From: an uncultured Peptococcaceae bacterium | GTDB taxonomy: Bacteria > Bacillota > Peptococcia > Peptococcales > Peptococcaceae | DNA: 33,077 bases | Assembly (NCBI GenBank): GCA_938044045.1 | Contig: CALIQN010000018.1 | Location: 1 to 33,077, forward strand | Direction of reading: 5' to 3' | Part shown: positions 7,957-16,704 of the stretch, one piece after another | Position numbering within the stretch: position 1 is the stretch's first letter | Layout: each line of letters begins with the position of its first letter | Position numbers and translations under genes: made by a program | The notes under the pieces: model-generated | What the model saw: the letters and a program-made list of their open reading frames with translations, nothing else | Told to the model about the DNA's origin: nothing | Databases searched by the model: none

Positions 7957-9344
7957 TTTTCTTCCCCCTTTGCCTCAAGTAAGCGAACATAGTAAGCTCT
8001 TTCAATTTCTTCTTTTAGTCTAGCCCACACTCTTTTCCAAAGCCAAAGTCCAAATAAAAAGCAAATGACATAAATAGAAGCAATGAGTGCGATAATCCCA
8101 TAGCGTTCACGAGGTTCTTGTGCCTTAGTAGCCGCACTTTCAACTACATCTCCACTCGTCTCACTCTTTTCTTGAATGGCTTTAGCACTCTCAGCCTGCA
8201 CTTCTTCTCTAGTAACCTTCTCAACCTTTGGCAAGGTACCATTTGCTTTTGTTACCGATGAAGTTGTTGTTTTAGTTTGAAGTGCCTTACTTTTAGGCAA
8301 GGTTCTAGCCATTGCTTTTGAGAAACCCGTCGAGACCGACTTGGTTGAAAGACTACCTTTTGTCGGTAGTGCAGTACCTTTCACTTCATTGGTTGTCGTA
8401 CTGGTCACTGTCTCAAGCGGCTGAGCTGCTTTGACTAAGGCAAAAACGCCTAAGCTCACCACATTGACTTCTAGAGTGTTATCTTTAACTACACTCTCTA
8501 GTTTTTGGAATTTTCCATCTACCTTTTGCCAAACTTCTTCATAATTATCCTTACGGAAAGCAAGGGTAATTGGTTTTTCTATTGTCATCGGTTTAGCAAG
8601 AGAGGTGATATTAGTAGTTTGATCCTCTGGAATCTCAACAATAGGCGACCAATAGCCTAGATTATAACCTTTTGCTTGGCTAAGAGGGTTTAGGCTCATA
8701 CCCTCTTCCTCTAAACTTTTTCTTGTTAACGTACTATAAGTAAATTCACCACCACTTAGCCCAAACACAGTCAAATCATCATAGGCAGCTTGGCTTTGAT
8801 GGCTTGCTTCTGTGGCTTGATCCTTAATGACCATCGCTTCTAAACTTGAGCCTTCATCAGTCACTGTCACTAGGCTCTGCCAGTCAAGATGTAATCTTGC
8901 CTTGATCGGATCGCTCCCCATAGCACTGACACCAGGATCGACTAAAACGGGGTAATTGTCTTCTCTGTCTGAGAGGCGAAAAACAAAAATACTCGGATTT
9001 TGAACCTTACCATCATAAAGCGAAATATCATATTGGTACGGGCTACCACTCACATAAGCTTTCTTTTCTTTATCAAACAAGTAAAACCTTTTGACAGAAG
9101 TGGTTAAATTAGATACTGTCAAGGTTTGCATCTTTAAATACAGCTGAAGTTCTTCACCTTTTTTGACAAGTTCCCCTCTTTCAGCTAAGCCCGCATTACC
9201 CATAGAGAGCTTATCCTCATAGGCATGTAACAGAGAAACATTGATTTGATAATGTCCATCAGCAAGACCCGTCTCATCTGCCCTTGCTTGAGAAAAGGGC
9301 AACAGAAGAAAGATAAAGAAAAGTAAAATGACCTTTTTACGCAT
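7953..9344 (-). CDS. membrane-anchored NEAT-domain heme relay protein
   Basis: I chose the ATG at 9344 (463 residues) because AGGAGGG lies just upstream and MRKKVILLFFIFLLLPFSQARA is a proper signal peptide; an in-frame extension upstream would run through a hairpin. A NEAT-like domain begins at LADGHYQINVSLLHAYEDK with LSMGNAGL, then YLKMQTL, NPSIFVFRLSD and PVLVDPGVSAMG. A second region (about 235-335) and a Ser/Thr/Lys-rich stalk follow, then a transmembrane helix (about 420-440) and a charged tail. No LPXTG is present. The gene overlaps the Shp-like gene by 4 nt. A surface heme shuttle between the large receptor and Shp is the most likely role. The axial tyrosine motif is not obvious, so direct heme binding is less certain. 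Confidence 0.8.
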   Translation of the reverse strand: MRKKVILLFFIFLLLPFSQARADETGLADGHYQINVSLLHAYEDKLSMGNAGLAERGELVKKGEELQLYLKMQTLTVSNLTTSVKRFYLFDKEKKAYVSGSPYQYDISLYDGKVQNPSIFVFRLSDREDNYPVLVDPGVSAMGSDPIKARLHLDWQSLVTVTDEGSSLEAMVIKDQATEASHQSQAAYDDLTVFGLSGGEFTYSTLTRKSLEEEGMSLNPLSQAKGYNLGYWSPIVEIPEDQTTNITSLAKPMTIEKPITLAFRKDNYEEVWQKVDGKFQKLESVVKDNTLEVNVVSLGVFALVKAAQPLETVTSTTTNEVKGTALPTKGSLSTKSVSTGFSKAMARTLPKSKALQTKTTTSSVTKANGTLPKVEKVTREEVQAESAKAIQEKSETSGDVVESAATKAQEPRERYGIIALIASIYVICFLFGLWLWKRVWARLKEEIERAYYVRLLEAKGEEK

Positions 9345-9377
9345 TGTCCCTCCTAAGCAATTCAATATCTTGTTATT

Positions 9378-9395
9378 AACCAGAGCTAACTGGTT
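9378..9395. promoter_or_regulatory. inverted repeat upstream of the NEAT gene
   Basis: AACCAG - AGCTAA - CTGGTT is a perfect 6-bp inverted repeat with a 6-bp spacer, about 35 nt before the NEAT start codon. It could be an operator (candidate target of the adjacent regulator) or a 5' UTR hairpin. No second copy of the same motif was noticed. Confidence 0.3.
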
Positions 9396-9400
9396 GTGAA

Positions 9401-9432
9401 ATAAAAAACCGTCAAAAAAAACGGCTCTTTTA
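9401..9432 (-). terminator. weak intrinsic terminator or attenuator inside the heme operon
   Basis: Right after the regulator's stop codon the minus strand forms AGCCGT - 8 nt loop - ACGGTT, followed by T residues. The stem is short with one G-T pair. It may reduce transcription from the exporter and regulator genes into the NEAT genes, or be read through. TATAAT overlaps the regulator stop codon with TTTACT 16 nt upstream, so an internal promoter is possible. Confidence 0.4.
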
Positions 9433-10278
9433 TTATAAACTAAATAAATTAATAGTAAAGACAAACTTTGCTATATGCTTATGCGCAATGTCAATATTGG
9501 GTATCATATCCAAACAAACACACGATTGTAGCATCCCACCACCTGTATAGTACCAAGCTTGAAAAAGCTCAAAAGGTAAGATACAGGTTTCTCCTACAGG
9601 CACGCAAATTTCCTTACCTTCGATACGATAGGCTACAATCTTTGGTTTGCCTGTGAACTTAACCCCATGGTGTTCTTTATCTAGAGGTCTAGAACGCAGA
9701 GAAAGCGTCGCTTTGAAGTCTTCAGAAACCTCAATTAAAGCATCTTCATGAAAACCACGCATTGCCATTGACAACGGGTTAAAGGAATGTTCTTTATGAC
9801 ACTCTTCTTGAAAAATCGCAAAATAGACCTTAAATTTTCCCTTGCCAAGGATATTAATCATATCCTCACTGCTAATTTTTGCCCCTTGGCAAGAGCCTAA
9901 CTTGCGAAAATGTTTTGCGACATCCAAAAGATGGAGACGAATGCCTGTAGATTCTTCTACAAGCATTGTTGCCGCCAATTCTTTAGCCTTTATGACATCA
10001 ATTGATAAGCCCTCTTCTAAGACAAGGGCAATTTCATCCCTTGTCTCTCTTTGATGGGCTGCCAATTGATAGCCAATGTCTGTTAAAATAATACGATTAT
10101 TCTCTTTATAGATAATCCCGATTTTAATCATGCGATCTAAAATTTTCTTAGAATTCACCTTGCTACAGGCAAAGTGTTTTGCCACTGTCGTTAGAGTTTC
10201 TTTTTTATCGGTTTCTATAAGATAGAGCAAATACTGTCTTTGTTGATTGGTTAATTCTAGGTCCAGCACTTTACTCAC
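9433..10278 (-). CDS. DtxR-like winged-helix regulator embedded in the heme operon
   Basis: 281 residues. Positions about 8-75 form a winged helix-turn-helix (LTNQQRQYLLYLIE, then VAKHFACSKVNSKKILDRM, then a wing ending LTDIGYQLA), most like the N-terminus of DtxR/MntR iron or manganese repressors. The rest is longer than a standard DtxR dimerisation region and I do not recognise it. It is rich in cysteine and histidine (GSCQG, EECHKEH, GKEICVPVGETC, LQSCVCLD), which would suit metal or heme sensing. Its start overlaps the upstream exporter gene by 4 nt, so it is co-transcribed with the genes it presumably controls. Function is inferred from the fold and context only. Confidence 0.6.
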   Translation of the reverse strand: MSKVLDLELTNQQRQYLLYLIETDKKETLTTVAKHFACSKVNSKKILDRMIKIGIIYKENNRIILTDIGYQLAAHQRETRDEIALVLEEGLSIDVIKAKELAATMLVEESTGIRLHLLDVAKHFRKLGSCQGAKISSEDMINILGKGKFKVYFAIFQEECHKEHSFNPLSMAMRGFHEDALIEVSEDFKATLSLRSRPLDKEHHGVKFTGKPKIVAYRIEGKEICVPVGETCILPFELFQAWYYTGGGMLQSCVCLDMIPNIDIAHKHIAKFVFTINLFSL

Positions 10279-11933
10279 TCCTTTGAAGCTGGCACAACAT
10301 CCAAAAATCTATCTACAATACGGAAAGTAGATGGTCTATGACTGACGATGCAGATTGCCTTATTGGCCCTTTCTTTATCAATCGCTCTTAAAATTTCACC
10401 TTCATTTAAAGAATCGATATTAGCTGTTGGCTCATCAAAAAGCATGAGCGGTGCATCATGTAAAAATGCTCTTGCTAAGCCTAAACGTTGTTTTTCTCCA
10501 GCAGAGAAGCGTTCGCCAAGTTCTCCAGCATAGGTGTCATAACCCTTTGGTAAACTTTGGATAAAATCATAAATAGAAGCTTTTTTACACGCCCTATCGA
10601 GTTCTTCATCCGTCGCATCTACCTTAGCCACCAAAAGATTTTTTCGAATGGTGTCTTTAAAAATATAGGTACGTTGTGCAACAAAGCTCTCGTTTTGACG
10701 TAAATTTTTAGTTTGTAAATCCTTTAAGTCAACCCCATTCATCTCCAAGGCACCTTTTTGGGGGTCATAATACCTCATGATTAATTTTAACAGGGTGGAT
10801 TTACCCATACCACTTTTGCCTCTGATCCCAAGCATTTCATTCTTTTTCAAGTTTAAGTTGATATTTTCTAAGATTTTTGCCTCACCATAGCCAAAACTCA
10901 TCTCACGAACATCAAGGCCTTCAAATGCCACACATTCACCGGTCGTATTTTCAGCAATCGTTGGTTCTTCCTCAAGTAAACCAAAGACACGACGACCACA
11001 AGCAAGGGTCAACATCATGTTGTTAGCTAAGCTAGATAAGGCTAAACTTGGCCCATAAGAGCTAATCGCCAAAACAATTGGTACAATGAAGCCTTCTACA
11101 CCTACCTCACCTCTTTGGTAAAGCCAAGCCCCCAAGCTGATAAACAAGGCATAAGAGGATAAAACAACTGCCAAAGAAATCCCAAAATTGGTTCCCATAT
11201 AATCAGAAAGCTTGCGAGAAAGACCATTTAAAGCATTAGAACCCTCTTCAATATTGCCCAAGGCACGATCCTTATAACGAAATTGGATGCACTCCTTAAT
11301 TCCACGGAAAGTATCAAGAATAATATTGTTAAGATGGCTAAGTGCCTTTCTTTGTTCATCTCCTGTTGCCTTACCTCTGTTGTAGGTAATCACAGGTACA
11401 ACAAGAGAAAGGACAAAATAGACTAGCCCTATTAAAATCGCATACGCCACATGATAATGCCACATGAGGGCAAAAACAGTCGTACAAACAATTGTTGCAA
11501 TCGCTACCGGTGAAATCGTATGAGCATAAAAGACTTCCAAAAGCTCAATATCTGTTGTTAAAACAGAAATCATCGAGCCACTATCTTTGGTCTCAAGCTT
11601 TGCTGGCGCCAAACGTCTCAAAGCACGAAAAACCTTATCACGAATAATCGCCAAAATTTTAAAGGCAATATAGTGATTAGAAAGCTGTTCTAGATAGTGA
11701 AAAATCCCTCTTAAAACCCCACAGAGGACAAGAATCCAAAATGCCAATTTCAAGTCGACCATTTCACCAACACTGAGCTTAGCCAGTACCAAGGTGGCAC
11801 CAGTAGGGATGGCAATTGCCACCAAATGACCCAAGCTCCCCATAAGAATGGCTAAAATCATCACACCAGTTAAAGGTTTCACTAGAGTCATCAAGCGCTT
11901 TAATAAAAGGAGGTGTTCTCTTAAATTTTGCAT
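10275..11933 (-). CDS. heterodimeric ABC exporter subunit, CydC-type, degenerate signature
   Basis: 552 residues: six-helix exporter domain (about 15-310) fused to an ATPase domain. Walker A is IRGKSGMGKST (about 362-372), the signature reads FSAGE rather than LSGGQ, Walker B is LMLFDEPT, and the switch histidine is in IVSHR. It is encoded with a second exporter subunit that it overlaps by 13 nt, so they form a heterodimer; the altered signature means one composite ATP site is probably weakened, a common feature of asymmetric exporters. CydDC-like pairs handle heme or thiols, and streptococcal sia operons carry similar exporter genes. Efflux of excess heme or porphyrin is a fair guess, not shown. 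Confidence 0.8.
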   Translation of the reverse strand: MQNLREHLLLLKRLMTLVKPLTGVMILAILMGSLGHLVAIAIPTGATLVLAKLSVGEMVDLKLAFWILVLCGVLRGIFHYLEQLSNHYIAFKILAIIRDKVFRALRRLAPAKLETKDSGSMISVLTTDIELLEVFYAHTISPVAIATIVCTTVFALMWHYHVAYAILIGLVYFVLSLVVPVITYNRGKATGDEQRKALSHLNNIILDTFRGIKECIQFRYKDRALGNIEEGSNALNGLSRKLSDYMGTNFGISLAVVLSSYALFISLGAWLYQRGEVGVEGFIVPIVLAISSYGPSLALSSLANNMMLTLACGRRVFGLLEEEPTIAENTTGECVAFEGLDVREMSFGYGEAKILENINLNLKKNEMLGIRGKSGMGKSTLLKLIMRYYDPQKGALEMNGVDLKDLQTKNLRQNESFVAQRTYIFKDTIRKNLLVAKVDATDEELDRACKKASIYDFIQSLPKGYDTYAGELGERFSAGEKQRLGLARAFLHDAPLMLFDEPTANIDSLNEGEILRAIDKERANKAICIVSHRPSTFRIVDRFLDVVPASKE

Positions 11934-13657
11934 GATTCTACCTCCCCGCCTGCATAATTTTCTAATTCCGCTTGTTCGCTATACATCTGATAGAATAGTC
12001 CCTTTTGGGCTAAAAGGGTATTAAAGTCGCCCTCTTCTTTCAAGCTACCACTATCTAAAAGATAAATCTTATCTGCTATCATAGTAGATTTTAAACGGTG
12101 AGAAATAAAGATAATCGTCTTTTCTTTTTTGAGACGCTTGAGTACCTCCAAGATAATTTCTTCACTCTCATTATCAATACTTGACGTTGCCTCATCAAGA
12201 ATATAAACATCTGCATTTTTTAAGAGGGCTCTTGCAAGGGAAAGACGTTGCATTTGTCCCCCTGAAAGATTTTGTCCACGTTCTAAGAGCATCATATCCA
12301 AGCCTCCTTGAGAAAGGACAAAGTCTTTTAAAAGCACTTTTTCTAAAGCAAGTAACATCTCTTCATCTGTTGCATCTGGCTTTGCCATCAAAAGATTGTG
12401 GCGTACTGTCCCTGTAAACAAATAAGCATTATAATCAACCAAAGCCAAGTGTCGCATGAGAGAGTCGTTGTCAATCGGCATAGGCTTACCTTGTACCAAA
12501 AGCTCGCCTTCAAATTCTTTGTAAATACCCATAATCAATGAAGCTAGTGTTGATTTTCCACAACCACTGCGACCAACAAGGGCAGTGATTTCACCGCTAG
12601 AGAATGTGAGATTCAAGTCTTTTAGGGCTTTTTTCTCACCATCATAAGAAAAACTCAAGTTCTTACAATGAAGCGCTACCTTGCCCTCATCTAAACGAGG
12701 TAAGTCTCTTTTTTCATCTTCTAGTTCAAGAATTTTAAAGAGTCTAGCAGAAGCCGCCAAACCATTCATCGCAATATGGAAAAAAGAACCCAACTGACGA
12801 AGTGGCAAGAAATAATCCACCACTAAAAGGATGAAAATCAAGCTCTCCGCAAAATTGATACTCCCATTGGCAAAGGCATAAATGCTTGCCATACTACCAA
12901 CAGCAGCCCCAGCATAAGCGACAATATCCATAATCGTGATATTGTTAATTTGCATCATCAAAACACGCATGGTTGCCTTACGGAAGTTTTCCGCCTCTTG
13001 GTTCATCTCTTGATTAGCTGTTTCATCATTATCATAGGCTTTTAACGTATTTAAGCCTTGCATATTGTCCAAGAAACGATCAGAAAGTGTCATGTAACTT
13101 GTCCAATAAGAGCCTACCACACGCTTTGCAAGGGCTTGCACCATGCCAATTGCAATTGGAATAATTGGGATAAACAGCAAAAGGAAAGCGGCAATCTTAA
13201 GATTGATTGGCGCTAAAAAAGCAAAGAGGACAAAAGGCGCACTAAGGGCATAGAATACCTGTGGTAAAAAACGACCATAGTAATGATCAAGTTGCTCTAT
13301 CCCCTCTACTGCCAATTGTACCACTTCAGAGCTAGCGATATGATTGGTATAACCATAGCCTAAGTTGTAGACCTTTTCATAAAGCTCTTTACGAAAACGT
13401 TCTTTAACATTTAAGGAAGTGCGAAAAGAAAAATACTGGCTCGCCCTCACCACAAAAAATCTAGCCACTAAAATAAGCCCAATCGCTACCAAAACTTTGC
13501 CCAACTGTCCTTCTCCACGAAGCACGTCATACAGTCCATTGGCAAAGATAAAAATCATAATGATATTGAGCACTAAGCCTACGAGCTGTGCAAGATAGGT
13601 CAAAAAAATAAACCGTTTTTGACCGTCAATACCTTTTAATAAAAAATTATTAAACAT
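11921..13657 (-). CDS. heterodimeric ABC exporter subunit, CydD-type
   Basis: 578 residues: six transmembrane segments (about 15-310) and a complete ATPase domain with Walker A LVGRSGCGKST, canonical signature LSGGQMQRLSLARAL, Walker B VYILDEAT and FISHR. This is the partner of the downstream subunit with the degenerate signature, and the genes overlap by 13 nt. It starts 6 nt after the DUF454 gene ends. The CydD-type label rests on general similarity (YNLGYGYTNHIASSEVVQL-like intracellular loop) and on pairing. As no cydAB oxidase genes are near and the surrounding genes all concern heme, export of heme or a related compound from the cytosol is inferred. Confidence 0.8.
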   Translation of the reverse strand: MFNNFLLKGIDGQKRFIFLTYLAQLVGLVLNIIMIFIFANGLYDVLRGEGQLGKVLVAIGLILVARFFVVRASQYFSFRTSLNVKERFRKELYEKVYNLGYGYTNHIASSEVVQLAVEGIEQLDHYYGRFLPQVFYALSAPFVLFAFLAPINLKIAAFLLLFIPIIPIAIGMVQALAKRVVGSYWTSYMTLSDRFLDNMQGLNTLKAYDNDETANQEMNQEAENFRKATMRVLMMQINNITIMDIVAYAGAAVGSMASIYAFANGSINFAESLIFILLVVDYFLPLRQLGSFFHIAMNGLAASARLFKILELEDEKRDLPRLDEGKVALHCKNLSFSYDGEKKALKDLNLTFSSGEITALVGRSGCGKSTLASLIMGIYKEFEGELLVQGKPMPIDNDSLMRHLALVDYNAYLFTGTVRHNLLMAKPDATDEEMLLALEKVLLKDFVLSQGGLDMMLLERGQNLSGGQMQRLSLARALLKNADVYILDEATSSIDNESEEIILEVLKRLKKEKTIIFISHRLKSTMIADKIYLLDSGSLKEEGDFNTLLAQKGLFYQMYSEQAELENYAGGEVESCKI

Positions 13658-13663
13658 AAAGTA

Positions 13664-14029
13664 CTATCTCCCGTTAACCGTTTTTACTTTGAAGATAAAA
13701 TAGTAATATTTAAAAGCAATCAGCAAGCCTAAAAAGCCTTGCATATAGACACTTGGTGAAAAATAAATCGCAAGTAAAATCATAGCAGAAGAAAACACCA
13801 ACAAAATTACCTTCGTTCTTAACGGCATTTCACGACGTTCAGCAAAATCAGCAAGGTGTTTCTTATACATTTCAGTGTTAATCAACCAATCATGAAAACG
13901 CTCGGAGCCTTTAGAAAAACAAAACACCGCCAAAAGTAAAAATGGTGCCGTAGGCAGAACAGGCAAGATAACGCCTATACCTCCCAGTCCAGTAAATAAA
14001 AAGCCTAACCCTGTAAATAAATATCTCAA
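13664..14029 (-). CDS. DUF454 (YbaN-type) inner-membrane protein
   Basis: I place the start at the TTG at 14029 (121 residues), since AAAGGAG lies 8 nt upstream; an ATG at 14086 has no ribosome binding site and would add a polar segment unlike the family. The protein shows LGFLFTGLGGIGVILPVLPTAPF, the glycine/proline-rich first hairpin typical of DUF454, then a short soluble loop with FHDWLIN and a pair of helices near the C-terminus. The family is small, membrane-bound and of unknown biochemical role, but is often found near iron or heme genes. It is the first gene of the operon here, 6 nt before the exporter gene. Confidence 0.78.
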   Translation of the reverse strand: MRYLFTGLGFLFTGLGGIGVILPVLPTAPFLLLAVFCFSKGSERFHDWLINTEMYKKHLADFAERREMPLRTKVILLVFSSAMILLAIYFSPSVYMQGFLGLLIAFKYYYFIFKVKTVNGR

Positions 14030-14070
14030 AAGGTATGCTCCTTTCCTACAATCACGATTTCTTTTCCTTA

Positions 14071-14099
14071 AATATAGCAATAGCAAGCATAATAATCTA
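14071..14099 (-). promoter_or_regulatory. candidate promoter of the heme operon (extended -10)
   Basis: On the minus strand TATATT (14071-14076) is preceded by TG at the extended -10 position and, 17 nt further up, by a weak -35 TAGATT (14094-14099). It is the best match in the gap before the first gene of the operon. No other convincing promoter is seen within the operon's tightly spaced genes, apart from possible activity near 9435. Confidence 0.4.
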
Positions 14100-14118
14100 C
14101 ATCAGATTAGCGTTATCT
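14095..14118. promoter_or_regulatory. Fur-box-like palindrome cluster upstream of heme operon
   Basis: AGATTAGCGTTATCT (14104-14118) is an imperfect palindrome. Read on the minus strand it matches 9 of 14 fixed positions of the Bacillus 7-1-7 Fur consensus TGATAATNATTATCA. A second inverted pair, AATCT/AGATT, spans 14095-14109, so AGATT half-sites recur about every 10 bp. The cluster overlaps or abuts the likely -35. Control by Fur, or by the DtxR-like protein encoded in the operon, is inferred. Confidence 0.4.
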
Positions 14119-14244
14119 AATATTAATAAATCATGGCTTACCTTACTTTAATATTACCTCATTCATCCTATTTAAACACAATTAACTCACCTAAACCCTC
14201 TATTTAGCGCCTAAAACACAAGTTTTCTTTTGAAATTCAAAGTG

Positions 14245-15135
14245 TTATCCATGGGTAACATCTGATTGAAAAATTTTTCTTTTCATATACTCTAAATATT
14301 TTTCAGCGGCTAAACTTAATTTTCTATGTCTGTACCACACAAGATAGACATCTATTTTACAGAAACTATCCTGTAATTCTAAGCTATGTAAATTGCCATA
14401 ACCGCCTTCTATTGCTTGGGATTTGAGGTGTACCAAAAAAGCATTCATCGCATCACACAGTTTTTCTAATAAATGGGTTTCCCCCTCAAAAATGATCCTC
14501 GGACTAAAGCCTGCCTGGGGAGCAATTTTATCAATTAGTCTATTGTAATTTTCTGATAAAGGTAAGCCTAAAAACGGCTCATCTGCGACTTCGTGAAGAA
14601 AAATCGCCGCTTTTGCTGCTAAAGGATGGTTTTTAGACACCAGAAGAACATAGGCATCTTCTCTTAAATAAATATGAGAAAAATCTTCACTAGGAAAACG
14701 CTTGGTCACAATAGCAAAATCCAATTCACCACTGCGCAATTTTTCTAGCTGTCTATCTTCTTTTAAGAGAAGATGGCGCAAGGCTATATCTGGATACAGT
14801 GAGATAAATTCACGTAAAGTCTCATCAATAAAGATAGAGTTTTCTGAAGATAGGCGAAGTAAATAGGCTTTTTCCTCTGCTACTTTTTTTAAGTCTTGGC
14901 CTAAATTGTCCAATTCAGAAAAAACACGCTCACTATAGCTTAAAAGAAGCTCTCCTTCTTTGGTGAGCCTTAAACCCGACTTTTCTCTTATAAAAAGAGT
15001 GCAATCCAGTTCTTTTTCTAGCTTTGCCACCAAGGCACTGAGATAAGGTTGGGAGACAAAAAGTGCCTCACTTGCCTTGGTTAAATGTTTGTAGGTACAG
15101 ATTTTTTTAAAGTAATCGAGTTGTTTCAAATCCAT
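14245..15135 (-). CDS. LysR-family transcriptional regulator
   Basis: 296 residues. The N-terminal winged helix (about 1-60) is standard LysR: MDLKQLDYFKKICTYKHLTK, ASEALFVSQPYLSALVAKLE, LFIREKSGLRLTKEG. The remainder is a two-lobed effector-binding domain (about 90-290). It is transcribed away from the symporter gene, with a 129-bp shared upstream region; LysR regulators typically control the divergent operon in response to its substrate, so the symporter, small protein and amidohydrolase genes are the likely targets. The gap to the heme operon downstream on the same strand has no strong terminator, so some read-through is possible. Confidence 0.9.
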   Translation of the reverse strand: MDLKQLDYFKKICTYKHLTKASEALFVSQPYLSALVAKLEKELDCTLFIREKSGLRLTKEGELLLSYSERVFSELDNLGQDLKKVAEEKAYLLRLSSENSIFIDETLREFISLYPDIALRHLLLKEDRQLEKLRSGELDFAIVTKRFPSEDFSHIYLREDAYVLLVSKNHPLAAKAAIFLHEVADEPFLGLPLSENYNRLIDKIAPQAGFSPRIIFEGETHLLEKLCDAMNAFLVHLKSQAIEGGYGNLHSLELQDSFCKIDVYLVWYRHRKLSLAAEKYLEYMKRKIFQSDVTHG

Positions 15136-15209
15136 AAAATACCTCCCTCACTCATCTATCTATTTTTGCTTATCTTAGGATATCAAACTAGGTATTAGCC
15201 TTTAACTCT

Positions 15210-15247
15210 AATCTCTCTTACACTGAAAGTAAGGGAGATTATTTTTG
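15210..15247 (+). terminator. terminator-like hairpin in the leader of the symporter gene
   Basis: AATCTCTCTTAC (15210-15221) pairs with GTAAGGGAGATT (15229-15240) across a 7-nt loop, 12 pairs with one G-T, directly followed by ATTTTTG. It ends about 18 nt before the symporter start, just upstream of the AAAGGAG. In this position it looks like a transcription attenuator, or an operator for the divergent LysR protein. No promoter was resolved. Confidence 0.5.
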
Positions 15248-15264
15248 TAAAGGAGTGTCTGAGT

Positions 15265-16704
15265 ATGCAAATTGCTTTAACTATTATCATCGGCTACATC
15301 CTCTTAACCAATCTTATTGGTATTCTTGCCGCTAAAAATGTCAAGTCTTCACCTGATTTTTTAATCGCTAGTGGACGTTTTGGCACCATCTTCATCGTTG
15401 CCATCTTATGTGGCGCTTGGGAAGGTAGTGGTGCTTCCATTGGCATCACCCAAAAAGCCTTTGACTCCGGTCTTTTTGCCGGCTTTTATTCCTCATTTTT
15501 TACCCTTGGCCTTTTTATCGCCGCTTTTTTCATTATCCCGATTGCACGTCGACTAGGTGTCCTCACCCTACCAGAACTTGTAGGTAAGCTGCTTGGAGCT
15601 AAGGGACGCTGGCTGACATCTGTTCTTTGGCTGATGCAGGACATGATCGTCCTTTCTATGCAGTTTTTAGGCGCAGCAGGGATTTTTTCCGCCCTCTTTA
15701 ACCTCCCAGTTCATTGGGGAATTTTAATCACCTTGCTCAGTGTCATCTTCTACATGGTTTTAGGGGGTATGGTTTCTGCAGGTTGGACAAACTTACTGCA
15801 TATGATTGTCATGTCTCTTTCCGCCCTTGTTGCTATCCCGCTTGTACTCACCTATAAAGATGGGCTCAGTGGCGCTATTCAGACCTTGCCAGAAAGCTAT
15901 TTTACGGTTGATGGCATTGGCATAGGGACGCTTTTAGGTTGGTTTTTGGCAGTGTCTTCCGGCCCTATCGTACACCAAATCACCTTTAGTGTCGCCAATA
16001 GTGCCAGAAGTGACAAGGAATGTCGTAAAGGTTTCTTCTATTCTGCCTTGATTATCTGCTTTTTTTCCTTTCCTTTCGCCCTTCTTGGCGTTATCGCCAA
16101 AGCCTACTTGCCGGAAACGACTAACCTTCTCGCCCTACCTCAACTGGCTATGGCAATCAATCCTTACTTTGCCGGCTTTTTGCTCGCTGGGGTCATGGCA
16201 GCCATCCTTTCTACCCTGGCACCAATGCTTTTCGTCTCTCCGACGATTTTTATCAATGATATCTATCTCCCGCTTAAAAAGAATGTCAGTGAAAAAGAGA
16301 AGCTCTTTGTCTCTCGTCTTTGTGCCTTGATTATTCTCCTCTTGGGGATGGTCATCGCCCTCTTAGTCGAATCCATCGTCCAAGCAACGGTCTTTGCCTT
16401 TACCTTTAGACTCGTCATCCTCTTGGTCGTTGTTTTACCATTAATCTTTGCTTTCCTAAAGAAAATCACCGTCGAAGGTGGGCTATTGGCCATTGTTTTG
16501 GGGGCGATTGCACCATTTATCTGCCAATTTGCCCTTGACAATCCTATCCAACCAATGTATGCTGCCATGCTCGCTGTCGTCTTAGGTCTCATCCTCGGTA
16601 GCCTCTTCATCCAAAAGAAAGGTAACTACATCAAAGAAATTTGGTACTTTATCAAAGCACACTATGATGAAATGGAAAAAGAGAAAGGAAGTGAACTCCT
16701 ATGA
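15265..16704 (+). CDS. sodium:solute symporter (SSS family)
   Basis: 479 residues with about 13 hydrophobic segments, matching the SSS/SLC5 family: GAWEGSGASIGITQKAFDSG near the start of the second helix, MVLGGMVSAGWTNLLHM around 165-182, and SSGPIVHQITFSVANSARSDK, the typical helix with small and hydroxyl residues. SSS proteins import sugars, amino acids, carboxylates or nucleobases with sodium. The substrate cannot be read from the sequence, though the downstream hydrolase suggests an amide- or ester-type compound. The ATG at 15265 has AAAGGAG upstream. Its stop codon overlaps the start of the next small gene (ATGA), so the two are translated in concert. Confidence 0.85.
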   Translation: MQIALTIIIGYILLTNLIGILAAKNVKSSPDFLIASGRFGTIFIVAILCGAWEGSGASIGITQKAFDSGLFAGFYSSFFTLGLFIAAFFIIPIARRLGVLTLPELVGKLLGAKGRWLTSVLWLMQDMIVLSMQFLGAAGIFSALFNLPVHWGILITLLSVIFYMVLGGMVSAGWTNLLHMIVMSLSALVAIPLVLTYKDGLSGAIQTLPESYFTVDGIGIGTLLGWFLAVSSGPIVHQITFSVANSARSDKECRKGFFYSALIICFFSFPFALLGVIAKAYLPETTNLLALPQLAMAINPYFAGFLLAGVMAAILSTLAPMLFVSPTIFINDIYLPLKKNVSEKEKLFVSRLCALIILLLGMVIALLVESIVQATVFAFTFRLVILLVVVLPLIFAFLKKITVEGGLLAIVLGAIAPFICQFALDNPIQPMYAAMLAVVLGLILGSLFIQKKGNYIKEIWYFIKAHYDEMEKEKGSELL

